Source: Bacteroidota bacterium (GTDB lineage: Bacteria > Bacteroidota > Bacteroidia > AKYH767-A > OLB10). Taken from it: a DNA stretch of 64,000 bases. Positions 16,965-26,034 of this stretch are shown in pieces. Location of the stretch: positions 18,682-82,681 of the forward strand of contig JAFDWZ010000010.1 in NCBI GenBank assembly GCA_018268195.1, given 5' to 3'. Position numbers and translations under genes: made by a program. The notes below the pieces were generated by a model. That model made no database searches. It was given only the letters and a program-made list of their open reading frames with translations, and was not told the origin of the DNA. The stretch's first letter is position 1. Each line of letters begins with the position of its first letter.

Positions 16965-17738
16965 TCAAAGAATTCTTTTTATCAGACGAAGTTTATGAGT
17001 GTAACGTTTGGTTTCGTTATTGTAAATACCAACTTGGTCAAAAGCATCTACACGCACTTTGCCCGAAGCATGAATAATACTCTCACGCGAAATCAGAATT
17101 CCGACATGAATAATATTCCCTTCTTCATTGTCGAAAAATGCTAAATCACCTGTATGGCTTTCGTCAACAAGATTGACTGCTGTGCCTTGCCCTGCCTGCA
17201 AACTTGCATCGCGTAATAGCTGATACCCTGATAGGCGATAAACCATTTGGGTAAATCCTGAGCAATCAATACCAAATGGTGAGCGGCCTCCCCAGAGGTA
17301 GGGAGCATTGAGATACATGTAAGCATTTTCAATCAACATGGCTGAGTTGCTGTTCTTCTGCGGAAACCGTGCCGCACCATCATAGCGGTAACGTTTATCA
17401 TTAATTCTGCAATGTAGGTTTTCGAAAAATGGAAGCACACTTCCGAGTAATATTGTTTGCATTCTGTTTTCATGTACCAGAAGTTGTACCATATCGTACG
17501 AAAGAAAAGCACCTGTTTTCTGAAGAAAACTGAAATCGTTAAATTGAAGTTCGGTATGTTGATTGACGGGCATGAAACCTTCATAGCCATCATGTGCCGA
17601 GCGTATCTTAAGCCAATCGCGAGTGGTTTCTTTTACTTCGTAATGTTCACCGAAAAGTAATTGACTTACCATTTCGCTGCGATGTGAAGGTTCACTTCGC
17701 AATGGTATTAAGCTCAATTGGCATATTCCGAATGACAC
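16965..17738 (-). CDS. C40-family (NlpC/P60) cell-wall peptidase
   Basis: 257 residues from a GTG start. An N-terminal SH3-like bacterial domain (about 1-60, LRSEPSHRSEMVSQLLFGE) is followed by a linker and an NlpC/P60 domain with catalytic Cys159 in GIDCSGF and His211 in IIHVGIL; the third residue would be a downstream His. Such enzymes cut peptidoglycan stem peptides (gamma-D-Glu-diaminopimelate) or related bonds. No signal peptide is evident, which is unusual for wall hydrolysis and fits muropeptide recycling in the cytoplasm (YkfC-like). It starts 11 bp after the cystathionine beta-synthase-type gene. Confidence 0.9.
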   Translation of the reverse strand: MSFGICQLSLIPLRSEPSHRSEMVSQLLFGEHYEVKETTRDWLKIRSAHDGYEGFMPVNQHTELQFNDFSFLQKTGAFLSYDMVQLLVHENRMQTILLGSVLPFFENLHCRINDKRYRYDGAARFPQKNSNSAMLIENAYMYLNAPYLWGGRSPFGIDCSGFTQMVYRLSGYQLLRDASLQAGQGTAVNLVDESHTGDLAFFDNEEGNIIHVGILISRESIIHASGKVRVDAFDQVGIYNNETKRYTHKLRLIKRIL

Positions 17739-17749
17739 CTGTTATTTTT

Positions 17750-19111
17750 TTAACATAAAACATCCACCATATCCTGACGGGTAATGATGTAATTTCTGTC
17801 TGCTTTAAAATCTTTTACTATCACGGCCTGATTTTGTTTACATAAGGTTTCTGACAGTGTATCAATGGGAGTATGAATATCCATAAAAGGCATGGCATCC
17901 TCCATAATGGTTTCTACCGGTTTATTTTTTAATTCAGGATTTTTAATCAGTTCAGAATAAATGTGATTTTCTGTGATATTTCCTACAATACGTCCGTCAC
18001 GTGTTACAGGCAATTGCGAGAAATTGTTTTGATGAATGATGGTAAGAGCTTCACCAATGGTCAGATTGGTATTGGCCGTAACGAGTTCTACATTTTTTTT
18101 GCTGCCTACGATATCAGCAGCTGTCATTCCGGTTTTGTCAAAATATCCTTTGCTGCGCATCCACTCATCATTGAATATTTTAGCCAGATAACGTGAGCCA
18201 TGATCGTGAAAAATAATTACTACCACATCAGTGGGTTTGAGCTTATCTTTCATTTGCAGCAACCCTGCCACCGCTGACCCTGCACTGTTGCCCACCCAAA
18301 TACCTTCTTTGCGAACAATTTCGCGAGTCATCAGCGCAGCATCTTTATCTGTCACTTTTTCGAAATGGTCAATTACCGAAAAATCGTAGTTCTCAGGAAT
18401 AAAATCTTCGCCTATACCCTCGGTTACATAAGGATAAATTTCATTTTTATCGAGCACACCTGTTTCATGATATTTTTTTAGTGCTGAACCATAGGTGTCA
18501 ATTCCCCAAACTTGGATATTAGGATTTTTTTCTTTCAGAAATTTTCCTGTTCCTGAGATGGTTCCTCCTGTTCCTGCACCTACAATCAGATGCGTAATTT
18601 TTCCTTCTGTCTGTGCCCAAATTTCAGGACCCGTCTGTTCATAATGTGCCTGACGATTGCTCAGGTTGTCATACTGATTAACATAGAAAGAATTTGGAAC
18701 TTCCTTTCCCAATCTTGCTGAAACAGAATAGTAGGAGCGTGGGTCTTCAGGTTCCACATTGGTAGGGCAAATGATTACTTCCGCACCGAATGCCCTTAAG
18801 GCATCTGCTTTTTCTTTACTCTGCTTATCGGTAGTAGTGAAAATACATTTGTAGCCTTTGATGATTGCAGCAATAGCAAGTCCCATTCCTGTGTTTCCAC
18901 TTGTACCTTCAATGATGGTTCCTCCGGGTTTAAGTTTGCCTGATTTTTCGGCATCTTCAATCATTTTAAGCGCCATACGGTCTTTGATTGAATTTCCCGG
19001 ATTAAAAGTTTCTACTTTCGCCAACACAGTAGCATTCACACCTTCCACAACTTTGTTCAGTTGCACCAAAGGTGTGTTTCCAATGGTTTCAAGAATATTT
19101 TTGCAATACAT
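17750..19111 (-). CDS. Cystathionine beta-synthase / cysteine synthase with CBS pair
   Basis: 453 residues from the ATG at 19111 (a TTG lies one codon upstream). A fold type II PLP enzyme occupies about 1-320: PLP Lys43 (NSIKDRMA), phosphate loop SGNTGMG, GAGTGGTISG and the GNSAGS segment. Two CBS repeats (about 335-453) form a C-terminal Bateman module that can bind adenosyl ligands. The architecture is that of cystathionine beta-synthase (serine plus homocysteine to cystathionine); O-acetylserine sulfhydrylase activity is an alternative. It is probably cotranscribed with the NlpC/P60 gene. Confidence 0.9.
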   Translation of the reverse strand: MYCKNILETIGNTPLVQLNKVVEGVNATVLAKVETFNPGNSIKDRMALKMIEDAEKSGKLKPGGTIIEGTSGNTGMGLAIAAIIKGYKCIFTTTDKQSKEKADALRAFGAEVIICPTNVEPEDPRSYYSVSARLGKEVPNSFYVNQYDNLSNRQAHYEQTGPEIWAQTEGKITHLIVGAGTGGTISGTGKFLKEKNPNIQVWGIDTYGSALKKYHETGVLDKNEIYPYVTEGIGEDFIPENYDFSVIDHFEKVTDKDAALMTREIVRKEGIWVGNSAGSAVAGLLQMKDKLKPTDVVVIIFHDHGSRYLAKIFNDEWMRSKGYFDKTGMTAADIVGSKKNVELVTANTNLTIGEALTIIHQNNFSQLPVTRDGRIVGNITENHIYSELIKNPELKNKPVETIMEDAMPFMDIHTPIDTLSETLCKQNQAVIVKDFKADRNYIITRQDMVDVLC

Positions 19112-19160
19112 CAACAGTTAATTTGGTAATAAGTACAACCGACTTTCCTTAGCGGATAAA

Positions 19161-19715
19161 TTATGAGTTAGCTTCTTTTAAAGCAACCGGGAAACGCCAT
19201 TTTACAAGCGCATAAACTCCGAACAGAATGAAATTGTAAAACAAATCTCCCATTAAAGTTCCTCCGAAGAAAGGAATTGCTTTCATATAACAATCAGCAA
19301 GTCCTGCAGCTGTTAATGGATAAAATCCACTTGCTACCCACATGCCGAAGTTGGTTACTATATAAAAAATTAAGGAGCCTGTAAGAGAAGCTACTGCAAT
19401 ATTCTGGCCGGTAACTTTTTTGCGCAGATAAAATCCAAGAGGAATAATTAAAGCAAAACTTCCGTAAACCCAAAGCCATCCTTTGTAAAAAGCATATCCC
19501 GGATTGAGCATCTGCAGCAATAAATCTGTAAACAATAATACTGCCAGCGGTACAATGAAAGCTAATTTTTTGTCTTTCAGGTACGTTCCTCCAAAAAGTG
19601 CAATAGCACCTATAGGTGTCAAATTGTATGGGTGTGGCAAAACACGGCTTAAAGCAGCAAGTGCTACAGCTGCAGCTACAAATTTTGTTTTATTGTCTTT
19701 GAAAATCTTATCCAT
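19161..19715 (-). CDS. DUF6580-type integral membrane protein
   Basis: 184 residues with five to six hydrophobic helices. The segment ALSRVLPHPYNLTPIGAIALFGG near the N-terminus and the WVASGFYPLTAAGL / AIPFFGGTLMGDLFYN segment match the DUF6580 family, which resembles the S-components of ECF vitamin transporters. The substrate is unknown and no ATPase is adjacent. It has its own promoter box upstream. Confidence 0.75.
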   Translation of the reverse strand: MDKIFKDNKTKFVAAAVALAALSRVLPHPYNLTPIGAIALFGGTYLKDKKLAFIVPLAVLLFTDLLLQMLNPGYAFYKGWLWVYGSFALIIPLGFYLRKKVTGQNIAVASLTGSLIFYIVTNFGMWVASGFYPLTAAGLADCYMKAIPFFGGTLMGDLFYNFILFGVYALVKWRFPVALKEANS

Positions 19716-19738
19716 TTTATTTGATTTATAAAGTCAGG

Positions 19739-19746
19739 CAAAGATA
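19739..19746 (-). promoter_or_regulatory. Predicted -7 box (TATCTTTG) for the DUF6580 gene
   Basis: The minus strand reads TATCTTTG, 23 nt before the ATG. A TTG lies about 16 bp upstream, a partial -33 match. Confidence 0.45.
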
Positions 19747-19806
19747 TATCTTATATGGCTAACAATCAAGAGTACTCTTACTTAACAACAAATCTTAAGA
19801 GTAGGT

Positions 19807-20538
19807 TTAATCATTCCAAATTTGCCAAGAAGCTTCCGCTTGTTTTATAAGCATTTCCATTCCGTTTTTTGTCTGTGCATCACGTTTGAGTCCTTCTGCT
19901 AAAAAAAGGGTTTGAGAAGGATTGTAATTCAAATCATACAAAAGATGATTTTTTGTGAGATAAGAGTAGGGAATAGGTGGTGAGGAATGGATTTCAGGGT
20001 AACGACCTGATGGTGTGCAGTTGATAATCAATTGATGTGACAGAATAATTTCTTTGGTAAGCTGCGAGTAGTGCAATACTCCTGAATTCATGGTGCGCGA
20101 TACCATTTGAAATGGAACATCAAGTTGACGGAGCACATAGGTTACTGCTTTTGCCGAACCTCCTGTTCCAAGCACCAGTGCCTGAGGTTTGTTATTTTTC
20201 ACATACAACTCAATACTTTGCCTGAACCCAATCACATCCGTGTTGCATCCTATAGTAATACTTTTTTGGAATTTGATGGTATTTACTGCACCGGTTTCTG
20301 CAGCAACTTTATCGAGTTGTGTCAAATAAGGAATGATGGCAGTTTTATACGGAATGGTAACATTAAGCCCGCAAATATTTTGATAATGAGAAATTAAATC
20401 AGGAAACAACTCTATAGCATTCAGCTCAAAATTTTCATAGCTGCAATCAGAAATTTTTTCTTGCGAAAATTTATCAGTAAAAAATTTTTTCGAAAACGAA
20501 TGCGATAAAGGATATCCAATAAGACCGAATAGCCTCAT
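19807..20538 (-). CDS. aroE: Shikimate dehydrogenase
   Basis: 243 residues. The N-terminal substrate domain has SHSFS (Ser12/Ser14 contacts) and NVTIPYK with catalytic Lys65. The NADP-binding part has GTGGSAKAV at about 124-132, and the C-terminal segment has the NGMEML motif. It reduces 3-dehydroshikimate to shikimate with NADPH in aromatic amino-acid synthesis. Its ATG overlaps the TGA of the DedA gene (ATGA), so the two are translationally coupled. Confidence 0.95.
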   Translation of the reverse strand: MRLFGLIGYPLSHSFSKKFFTDKFSQEKISDCSYENFELNAIELFPDLISHYQNICGLNVTIPYKTAIIPYLTQLDKVAAETGAVNTIKFQKSITIGCNTDVIGFRQSIELYVKNNKPQALVLGTGGSAKAVTYVLRQLDVPFQMVSRTMNSGVLHYSQLTKEIILSHQLIINCTPSGRYPEIHSSPPIPYSYLTKNHLLYDLNYNPSQTLFLAEGLKRDAQTKNGMEMLIKQAEASWQIWND

Positions 20539-21179
20539 TTCTTTTCAAGACGATGTTTGATAACTCCGATTAATATGGGTACGAGCGAAATGCCGATAAT
20601 AGCTATAACCACTAACGAGAAGTTGTTTTTTACTATTTCGAGTTTTCCGAAGAAATATCCAGCCCAAACACAGATGTTGATCCATAACAAACTTGCAATA
20701 ATGCTGAACCCGATAAATCTCTTATAGGTCATGCTTCCAACCCCGGCAACAAAGGGAGCAAATGTTCTTACAATAGGTACAAAGCGTGCAAAAATCACTG
20801 CTTTTCCTCCATGCTTGTTATAAAAATCCTGAGTTTTAAAAAGGTATTCTTTTTTCAGCAGTTTGTAGTTTTTTTCAAACACTTTCGGACCGATGTAATT
20901 ACCTATGAAATAATTGGTGTTGTCGCCTCCGAATGCTGCTACAAAAAATATAATCATCAAAATACCTATATTAAGTGGATTATCAGGCGGTGCGGCTAAA
21001 GCTCCGGCAGCAAACAATAACGAATCACCGGGAAGCAGTGGTGTAACCACAAGACCTGTTTCAGCAAATACAATCAGAAAAAGAATGAGATAAATCCATG
21101 TATCATAACTCTGAACCAGTTCCAACAGATGCTTGTCAATATGCAGAATAAAGTCGAAAAGAAATTTGATATGCTCCAC
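20535..21179 (-). CDS. DedA-family (VTT/SNARE-associated) membrane protein
   Basis: 214 residues from a GTG at 21179. It has an N-terminal amphipathic region, then the DedA signature: ETGLVVTPLLPGDSLLFAAG, GDNTNYFIGNYIG and FARFVPIVRTFAPFVAGVGSM with the conserved Arg, followed by C-terminal helices. The family is linked to membrane homeostasis and undecaprenyl-phosphate or phosphatidylethanolamine flipping. It is the middle gene of a rhodanese-DedA-aroE unit (12-bp gap upstream, 4-bp overlap downstream). Confidence 0.92.
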   Translation of the reverse strand: MEHIKFLFDFILHIDKHLLELVQSYDTWIYLILFLIVFAETGLVVTPLLPGDSLLFAAGALAAPPDNPLNIGILMIIFFVAAFGGDNTNYFIGNYIGPKVFEKNYKLLKKEYLFKTQDFYNKHGGKAVIFARFVPIVRTFAPFVAGVGSMTYKRFIGFSIIASLLWINICVWAGYFFGKLEIVKNNFSLVVIAIIGISLVPILIGVIKHRLEKK

Positions 21180-21191
21180 GCTCAGAAAAAA

Positions 21192-21509
21192 TTAATAAGA
21201 AGTTAAGGTAGGATCTATTTCTTTTATCCATGCAAGAATGCCTCCTTTGAGATTGCTTACATTGGTATAACCTAATTGTTTTTCGAGCAACTGAACAATG
21301 GTGGCACTGCGTGCGCCACTCCGACAATGTATCACCACCGGAATATCTTTTTTTATTTCTTCATGACGCATCATAATATCTCCCATAGGTATCAGCAAAC
21401 CATTGAGATTGCAAGTTTCATATTCATGTTCTTCTCTGACATCTACCAATTGAAAGGTGCGACCTTCGTCCTGCCATTGCTTTAATTCCTGTACTGTAAT
21501 TTCCTGCAT
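21192..21509 (-). CDS. Rhodanese-like domain protein
   Basis: 105 residues, a single rhodanese fold: VQELKQW at the start, VDVREEHEYE and the active-site loop HCRSGARS with catalytic Cys at about 69. It is probably a cytoplasmic sulfurtransferase or persulfide carrier, comparable to GlpE in size. It is the first gene of the DedA-aroE unit. Confidence 0.92.
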   Translation of the reverse strand: MQEITVQELKQWQDEGRTFQLVDVREEHEYETCNLNGLLIPMGDIMMRHEEIKKDIPVVIHCRSGARSATIVQLLEKQLGYTNVSNLKGGILAWIKEIDPTLTSY

Positions 21510-21529
21510 GAAAGTTTTTTTTGAAAACG

Positions 21530-21537
21530 CAAAGCTA
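21530..21537 (-). promoter_or_regulatory. Predicted -7 box (TAGCTTTG) for the rhodanese-DedA-aroE operon
   Basis: The minus strand reads TAGCTTTG, an exact TAnnTTTG match 20 nt before the ATG at 21509. Confidence 0.45.
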
Positions 21538-21614
21538 TTAAAATATGCTTATCGACAGCAGGATATTGAGGTACATAAATTGTCATTGCAGAGTAAATGA
21601 CAGTAAGCAAATAT

Positions 21615-22205
21615 TTACAATCCTATATTGAACCCTATGCGGACAATAGGGTTGGAGTAAGGCGATTCTGCTGAATCATTCAGGTTGTAAAGCAGCATGA
21701 GATAAATTCCTGAATTATTTCCTATGCGCTGAATATATCCACCTCCAACAAACGGACTTAAGATGTTTTTTCGGTAATATTCATTCTTGTTGGTGTTGAA
21801 TAATTCCATGTTCAAAAGTTCTACTTCGGCATGAGCAAATAAACTCGGTATAAAGAAATAACGTCCGAACACTCTTCCTCCGTAGATATTTGTATTATAG
21901 TTTATGTAGCTGCTTTTGTAGCGATAATAAATATATGTTACTCCGGCACCTGCTGTTATTTTTTCAGTAAACTTATATCCTACCAATGGAGAGATGTCAA
22001 TATAGGTTTCATTCCCGAATTGTAAGCCGAGATTTCCACCTACGTATATTCTGTCTTTAAATGGAATTTTATTTTTTTCCTGCTTAGGAGGTTTAATTTC
22101 CTGAGGAGCCTCAGTAGTAGTTTCCTGTGCAAACATCGTCAGCGGTATGAACGCGAGTAATGTCAGTACGATAAATTTGAACCTGTGCATTAAATTAATC
22201 TTCAT
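21615..22205 (-). CDS. Outer-membrane beta-barrel-like secreted protein
   Basis: 196 residues from the ATG at 22205; a GTG at 22217 overlaps the promoter box and an ATG at 22190 is also possible. A signal peptide ends at MFAQ. After a short acidic/Pro linker the protein is made of alternating strands (IYVGGNLGLQFG, ISPLVGYKFTEKITAGAGVTYIYYRY, VRIGFNIGL at the C-terminus) typical of an 8-10-stranded outer-membrane barrel. The substrate or role is unknown. It is divergent from an SDR gene with a shared short control region. Confidence 0.75.
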   Translation of the reverse strand: MKINLMHRFKFIVLTLLAFIPLTMFAQETTTEAPQEIKPPKQEKNKIPFKDRIYVGGNLGLQFGNETYIDISPLVGYKFTEKITAGAGVTYIYYRYKSSYINYNTNIYGGRVFGRYFFIPSLFAHAEVELLNMELFNTNKNEYYRKNILSPFVGGGYIQRIGNNSGIYLMLLYNLNDSAESPYSNPIVRIGFNIGL

Positions 22206-22216
22206 TTTTGCTCTCA

Positions 22217-22224
22217 CAAAAGTA
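22217..22224 (-). promoter_or_regulatory. Predicted -7 box (TACTTTTG) for the barrel gene
   Basis: The minus strand reads TACTTTTG, ending 11 nt before the ATG at 22205. A TTTG lies 15 bp further upstream, slightly close for a -33 element. Confidence 0.45.
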
Positions 22225-22252
22225 CTTCAAATAAATCAACAAACGTTAAATT

Positions 22253-22939
22253 ATGAATATTGTTATCACAGGAGCTTCATCAGGAATAGGGGCAGCATTA
22301 TCAGCAGCCTTGTCAGCAGAGCATTCAGTTTTGGCTATTGCACGTTCCGGTAATCTGCTTGAAGAACTTGCAGCAAATCACCCTAAGATTTCTGTTTTGG
22401 TAGCCGATATTAATCAACTTACCGAAGAGCAGTACAACAGTTATTTACATTCCTTGGGATGGCAATGTGTTGATGTGGTGATTAACAATGCAGGAAAACT
22501 TATCAATAAACCATTTCTGAACCTTACCTCATCCGACTGGCAGGAGGTGTATCAGACCAATGTATTTGCAGTAGCAAATTTGATAAAGTTGTCATTTCCG
22601 TTTCTGAAAAACTCCAAATCACCACATATTGTAAATGTCAGTAGTATTGGGGGAGTGCAGGGCAGTGTAAAATTTGCAGGTTTATCAGCATATAGTTCAT
22701 CCAAAGGGGCGTTAACAATTCTTACGGAGTGTCTTGCGGAAGAATTTAAACAAGAAGGAATAAGGGTGAATACGCTGGCATTAGGCTCAGTTCAAACCCC
22801 CATGCTTGCAGAGGCATTTCCGGGATATAAAGCTTCGCTCACTGCTGATGAAATGGCTGCAATGATGTCTTGGTTTGTGACCGAAGGTTACAAGTATTTC
22901 AATGGAAAAACAATACCTATAGCGTCAGATACTCCGTGA
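22253..22939 (+). CDS. Short-chain dehydrogenase/reductase (SDR)
   Basis: 228 residues, classical SDR. It has the cofactor loop GASSGIGAAL (7-16), the NNAG motif, catalytic Ser in VNVSSIGG and the YSSSK catalytic Tyr-Lys pair, followed by the LALGSVQTPM segment. It is a cytoplasmic NAD(P)H oxidoreductase of unknown substrate. The gene is followed by a strong terminator shared with the convergent gene. Confidence 0.9.
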   Translation: MNIVITGASSGIGAALSAALSAEHSVLAIARSGNLLEELAANHPKISVLVADINQLTEEQYNSYLHSLGWQCVDVVINNAGKLINKPFLNLTSSDWQEVYQTNVFAVANLIKLSFPFLKNSKSPHIVNVSSIGGVQGSVKFAGLSAYSSSKGALTILTECLAEEFKQEGIRVNTLALGSVQTPMLAEAFPGYKASLTADEMAAMMSWFVTEGYKYFNGKTIPIASDTP

Positions 22940-22972
22940 AAAGGGATTAAACTTTAAAAGGTGAATGGTCAT

Positions 22973-23012
22973 AAAAAAGTAAGGCTATCTTTTCAGATAG
23001 CCTTACTTTTTT
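22973..23012. terminator. Bidirectional intrinsic terminator with 18-bp perfect stem
   Basis: 22973-22990 is the exact reverse complement of 22995-23012, with a TTTC loop. The outer arms are A-run and T-run, so it terminates on both strands. It serves the convergent SDR gene and the 98-aa repeat protein gene. Confidence 0.9.
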
Positions 23013-23032
23013 ATTTTCAACAATTGCTCTCC

Positions 23033-23329
23033 TTATTTTGTTGAATTGCTTTTTGCGTCAGTCTTGTTAGACTTGTAGCGCATATCCGGTGTTCCGTCAG
23101 CCTTTTTAGGTCCAGAAGCTTTGGCCTTTTTGTTGGCTTTGTAGCGCATGTCAGGAGTGCCGTCAGCCTTTTTAGGGCCGGCTGTTGAAGCTTTCTCCTC
23201 TTTTGCAGGAGCTGCTTTCACCTCTGTAGAGCTGTTTGTTTTTGCTTGTTTTTGTGCCGGAGCAGCTGTTTGTGCCTGAGCAAAGGTCATTCCCAGTCCC
23301 AGAGCGAGTGCTAATAGTAGCTTTTTCAT
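23033..23329 (-). CDS. Small secreted protein with KKADGTPDMRYK repeats
   Basis: 98 residues. A signal peptide ends at FAQAQ (about residue 19). The mature protein is Ala/Lys-rich and contains two copies of GPKKADGTPDMRYK(A/S)NK about 23 residues apart (about 53-69 and 76-92), joined by a Lys/Ala linker. It is strongly basic. Small proteins with the same DGTPDMRYK unit are familiar from Chitinophaga-type genomes, but no function is known to me. A surface or periplasmic role is likely. Confidence 0.7.
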   Translation of the reverse strand: MKKLLLALALGLGMTFAQAQTAAPAQKQAKTNSSTEVKAAPAKEEKASTAGPKKADGTPDMRYKANKKAKASGPKKADGTPDMRYKSNKTDAKSNSTK

Positions 23330-23425
23330 TTTGTTTAAAATTTATGGGGTCAAATATTCAAACAACATTATGAGAGTAACATGAAATTTCAAACAACGAA
23401 AATGATTTTTTTCTGATTTCGTTTT

Positions 23426-25561
23426 CTATTTATAAATGGGGGTGACACCTGTATTATAAAACATGAACGACCAGATATCGGCTTGCTCATCTATGATTTT
23501 CGATATTGGTTTGCCTGCACCATGTCCGGCTTTTACACTTATACGAATTAATTGCGGCCTGTTGCCTTTATATTTCTCTTGTAATGTTGCAATAAATTTA
23601 AACGAATGTGCAGGAACTACGCGGTCATCATGGTCGGCAGTTATAACCATTGTTGCAGGATATTCCACTCCTGTTTTAATGTTATGCAGAGGAGAGTAGG
23701 AGTAAAGGTTTTTAAAATTTTCCAGACTATCACTGCTTCCATATTCTACAGCCCATCCCCATCCTACAGTAAATTTATGATAGCGCAACATGTCCATAAC
23801 TCCAACAGCCGGGAATGCTACTGCGTACAAGTCAGGTCGCTGAAGCATGCAGGCTCCCACCAACAACCCTCCATTAGAACCTCCTTGAATAGCTAATTTT
23901 TTAGGTGAGGTATATTTTTCATTAATCAGATATTCTCCTGCAGCAATGAAATCGTCAAACACATTTTGTTTTTTAAGAAGTTTTCCTGCCTCATGCCATT
24001 TTTCGCCATACTCTCCGCCTCCTCTGATATTTGCAAGTGCATATACTCCTCCGTTTTCAAGTAAGATGAGTCGTGATGCACTGAAACTTGGTTCCAAACT
24101 GATATTAAATCCACCATAACCATATAAGAGTGTCGGGTTGTTCCCATCCAGTTTTAAACCTTTCTTATAAACTAAAAACATTGGAATTCTTGTTCCGTCT
24201 TTGCTGTTATAAAAAACTTGTTTGGTTTCATAATCATCAGGGTTAAACTTCACATCCGTTTTCTGCCACACATCTGATTTACCAGTTGCAATATCATATT
24301 TGTAAATAGTGGGAGGATAAGTAAAGGAAGTGAATGTGTAAAATACCGACTGATCATCTTTTTCGCCATTGAAACCATAGGCATTGCCAAGTGAAGGAAG
24401 ATTAATTTCATGCTCTTCTTTACCTGCATAATCAAACTGATGAACGTGAGTAGCTACATCCTGCAGATATAAAGCAAAAATTTTTCCTCCTGCTGTTGTT
24501 GCAACCTGCAGCAAATCTTTTTTCTCGGGGATGATAGTTTTCCAGTTTTCTTTTTCAGGGTGTTTGGGGTCAACAAGTATTACACGCTGATTGGGAGCAT
24601 CGGCATCCGTTTGAACCAACAGTTTGTCGCCATCATTATTAAGCACCATATAATTGTTGTCAAAACCATGAAATAAAGTGGTGAAATCTTTTTGTCCTGC
24701 ATCCAGGTCTTTACAATAAATCTCAGTACCATCTGTTCCCTCTGAAGCATATATCAGCAGGAAGCGTTCATCTTCTGTGGTTGAAGCACCGTAATAACGA
24801 AGCGGTTTATTTTTGTTTTCATAAATCAATTGATCTTTTGACTGAGGGTCGCCAAGTTTATGGTAATATACTTTGTGATATTCATTTTTCTGTGACAACT
24901 CTTTTCCGTGAGCAGGCGCATCGTATCTTGAATAATAAAAGCCATCGTTTTTCCAGGAAGCACCACTGAATTTTACCCAATCCAACTTGTCGTCAAGAAG
25001 TTTTTTTGTTGCAACTTCCATCACATGTATGGTTTGCCAGTCGCTGCCCGATTGATTGATAGCATAAGCCACATATTTCTTGTCTTTTGAAAAACCCAAC
25101 AGGTTTACAGCAGCCGTTCCATCAGTGCTAAGTTTGTTAGGGTCAATAAATACTTCAGGAGTACCATCCAACCCTTTCTGATAGTAAATTACACTCTGAT
25201 TTTGTAAACCATCATTTTTGTTGAAGAAATAATATTCACCTGCACGAAACGGGCTATCGTATTTTGGGTAATTATAAATTTCTGTGAGTCGTTGTTTTAT
25301 CTTATCGCGGAAGGGGATTTTTTCCAGATAACTGAAAGTGACTTTGTTCTCAGCAGTAACCCAATCTTTTACATCTTGTGCTGTATCATATTCGAGCCAG
25401 CGATAAGGATCTTCCACAATAGTGCCGAAGTAATTATCCGTTTGGTTTACTTTTTTGGTTTCAGGATAGGTGATTTTTTCCTGTGTAACATTTTTAGAAT
25501 CCGGTTTGCATGAAGTCATATACACGGTAACAGCAAGAATGGAAAAGAGTGTCTTATTCAT
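23426..25561 (-). CDS. Prolyl oligopeptidase (S9A family), lipoprotein
   Basis: 711 residues. A lipoprotein signal (VTVYMTSC, Cys at about 18) is followed by a seven-bladed propeller (about 70-430) and an alpha/beta-hydrolase domain. The catalytic Ser is in QGGSNGG (about 559), the Asp lies in TADHDDRVVP and the His in KAGHGAGKP (about 688). It cleaves after proline in short peptides. The lipobox predicts anchoring in the envelope, which fits peptide scavenging. Unlinked on this strand, it faces the SDR/terminator region and is divergent from a DUF4286 gene. Confidence 0.95.
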   Translation of the reverse strand: MNKTLFSILAVTVYMTSCKPDSKNVTQEKITYPETKKVNQTDNYFGTIVEDPYRWLEYDTAQDVKDWVTAENKVTFSYLEKIPFRDKIKQRLTEIYNYPKYDSPFRAGEYYFFNKNDGLQNQSVIYYQKGLDGTPEVFIDPNKLSTDGTAAVNLLGFSKDKKYVAYAINQSGSDWQTIHVMEVATKKLLDDKLDWVKFSGASWKNDGFYYSRYDAPAHGKELSQKNEYHKVYYHKLGDPQSKDQLIYENKNKPLRYYGASTTEDERFLLIYASEGTDGTEIYCKDLDAGQKDFTTLFHGFDNNYMVLNNDGDKLLVQTDADAPNQRVILVDPKHPEKENWKTIIPEKKDLLQVATTAGGKIFALYLQDVATHVHQFDYAGKEEHEINLPSLGNAYGFNGEKDDQSVFYTFTSFTYPPTIYKYDIATGKSDVWQKTDVKFNPDDYETKQVFYNSKDGTRIPMFLVYKKGLKLDGNNPTLLYGYGGFNISLEPSFSASRLILLENGGVYALANIRGGGEYGEKWHEAGKLLKKQNVFDDFIAAGEYLINEKYTSPKKLAIQGGSNGGLLVGACMLQRPDLYAVAFPAVGVMDMLRYHKFTVGWGWAVEYGSSDSLENFKNLYSYSPLHNIKTGVEYPATMVITADHDDRVVPAHSFKFIATLQEKYKGNRPQLIRISVKAGHGAGKPISKIIDEQADIWSFMFYNTGVTPIYK

Positions 25562-25585
25562 TTTTTACTTTTGTTGATAGAAATG

Positions 25586-25593
25586 CAAAATTA
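25586..25593 (-). promoter_or_regulatory. Predicted -7 box (TAATTTTG) for the prolyl oligopeptidase gene
   Basis: The minus strand reads TAATTTTG, an exact TAnnTTTG match 24 nt before the ATG at 25561. Confidence 0.45.
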
Positions 25594-25646
25594 GAAAATC
25601 AATTTTGCTGATTAAAGTAGATACACTTAATAAAACGTTAAAGTAC

Positions 25647-25952
25647 ATGTTTATTTACAATGTTACCATAAATATTGACAATGATGTGGCTGATGAATGG
25701 CTGCTATGGATGACCCAAAAGCATATTCCTGATGTGCTCAAAACCGGTTGTTTTACAGAACATAGAATTCTAAGAGTTCTTGCTGACGAAGAAAGCGGAG
25801 GAAAAACTTATTCTGTTCAGTATTTTTTCGATACTATGCAGGATATAGAAACTTATGAGAGCTGTTATGCGGCTGAATTGCGTGATGAACATACACAAAA
25901 GTATAAAGACAAATTTGTTGCTTTTAGAACCTTACTGCATGTGATTAAATGA
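25647..25952 (+). CDS. DUF4286 family protein
   Basis: 101 residues from the ATG at 25647; the frame is open from a TTG at 25605 but the ATG gives the family's usual MFIYNVT start. It is a small ferredoxin-like/ABM-type fold with the conserved WMTQKHIPDVLKTGCF segment, QYFFDT and the C-terminal KYKDKFVAFRTLLHVI. The protein is cytoplasmic and its function is unknown. It is found across Bacteroidota, often as a single gene. Confidence 0.85.
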   Translation: MFIYNVTINIDNDVADEWLLWMTQKHIPDVLKTGCFTEHRILRVLADEESGGKTYSVQYFFDTMQDIETYESCYAAELRDEHTQKYKDKFVAFRTLLHVIK

Positions 25953-26005
25953 AATATTAAAATAATGTTTCGTTTTTTCCATAGTGGTTTACTTGGTTAA
26001 TCTTT

Positions 26006-26013
26006 TAACTTTG
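26006..26013 (+). promoter_or_regulatory. Predicted -7 box (TAACTTTG) for the DPP-IV-type gene
   Basis: An exact TAnnTTTG match ending 21 nt before the ATG at 26035. It lies inside the longer reading frame that begins with a GTG at 25984 and so supports the shorter start. Confidence 0.5.
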
Positions 26014-26034
26014 CCGGATAAAAATTTAATTTAC

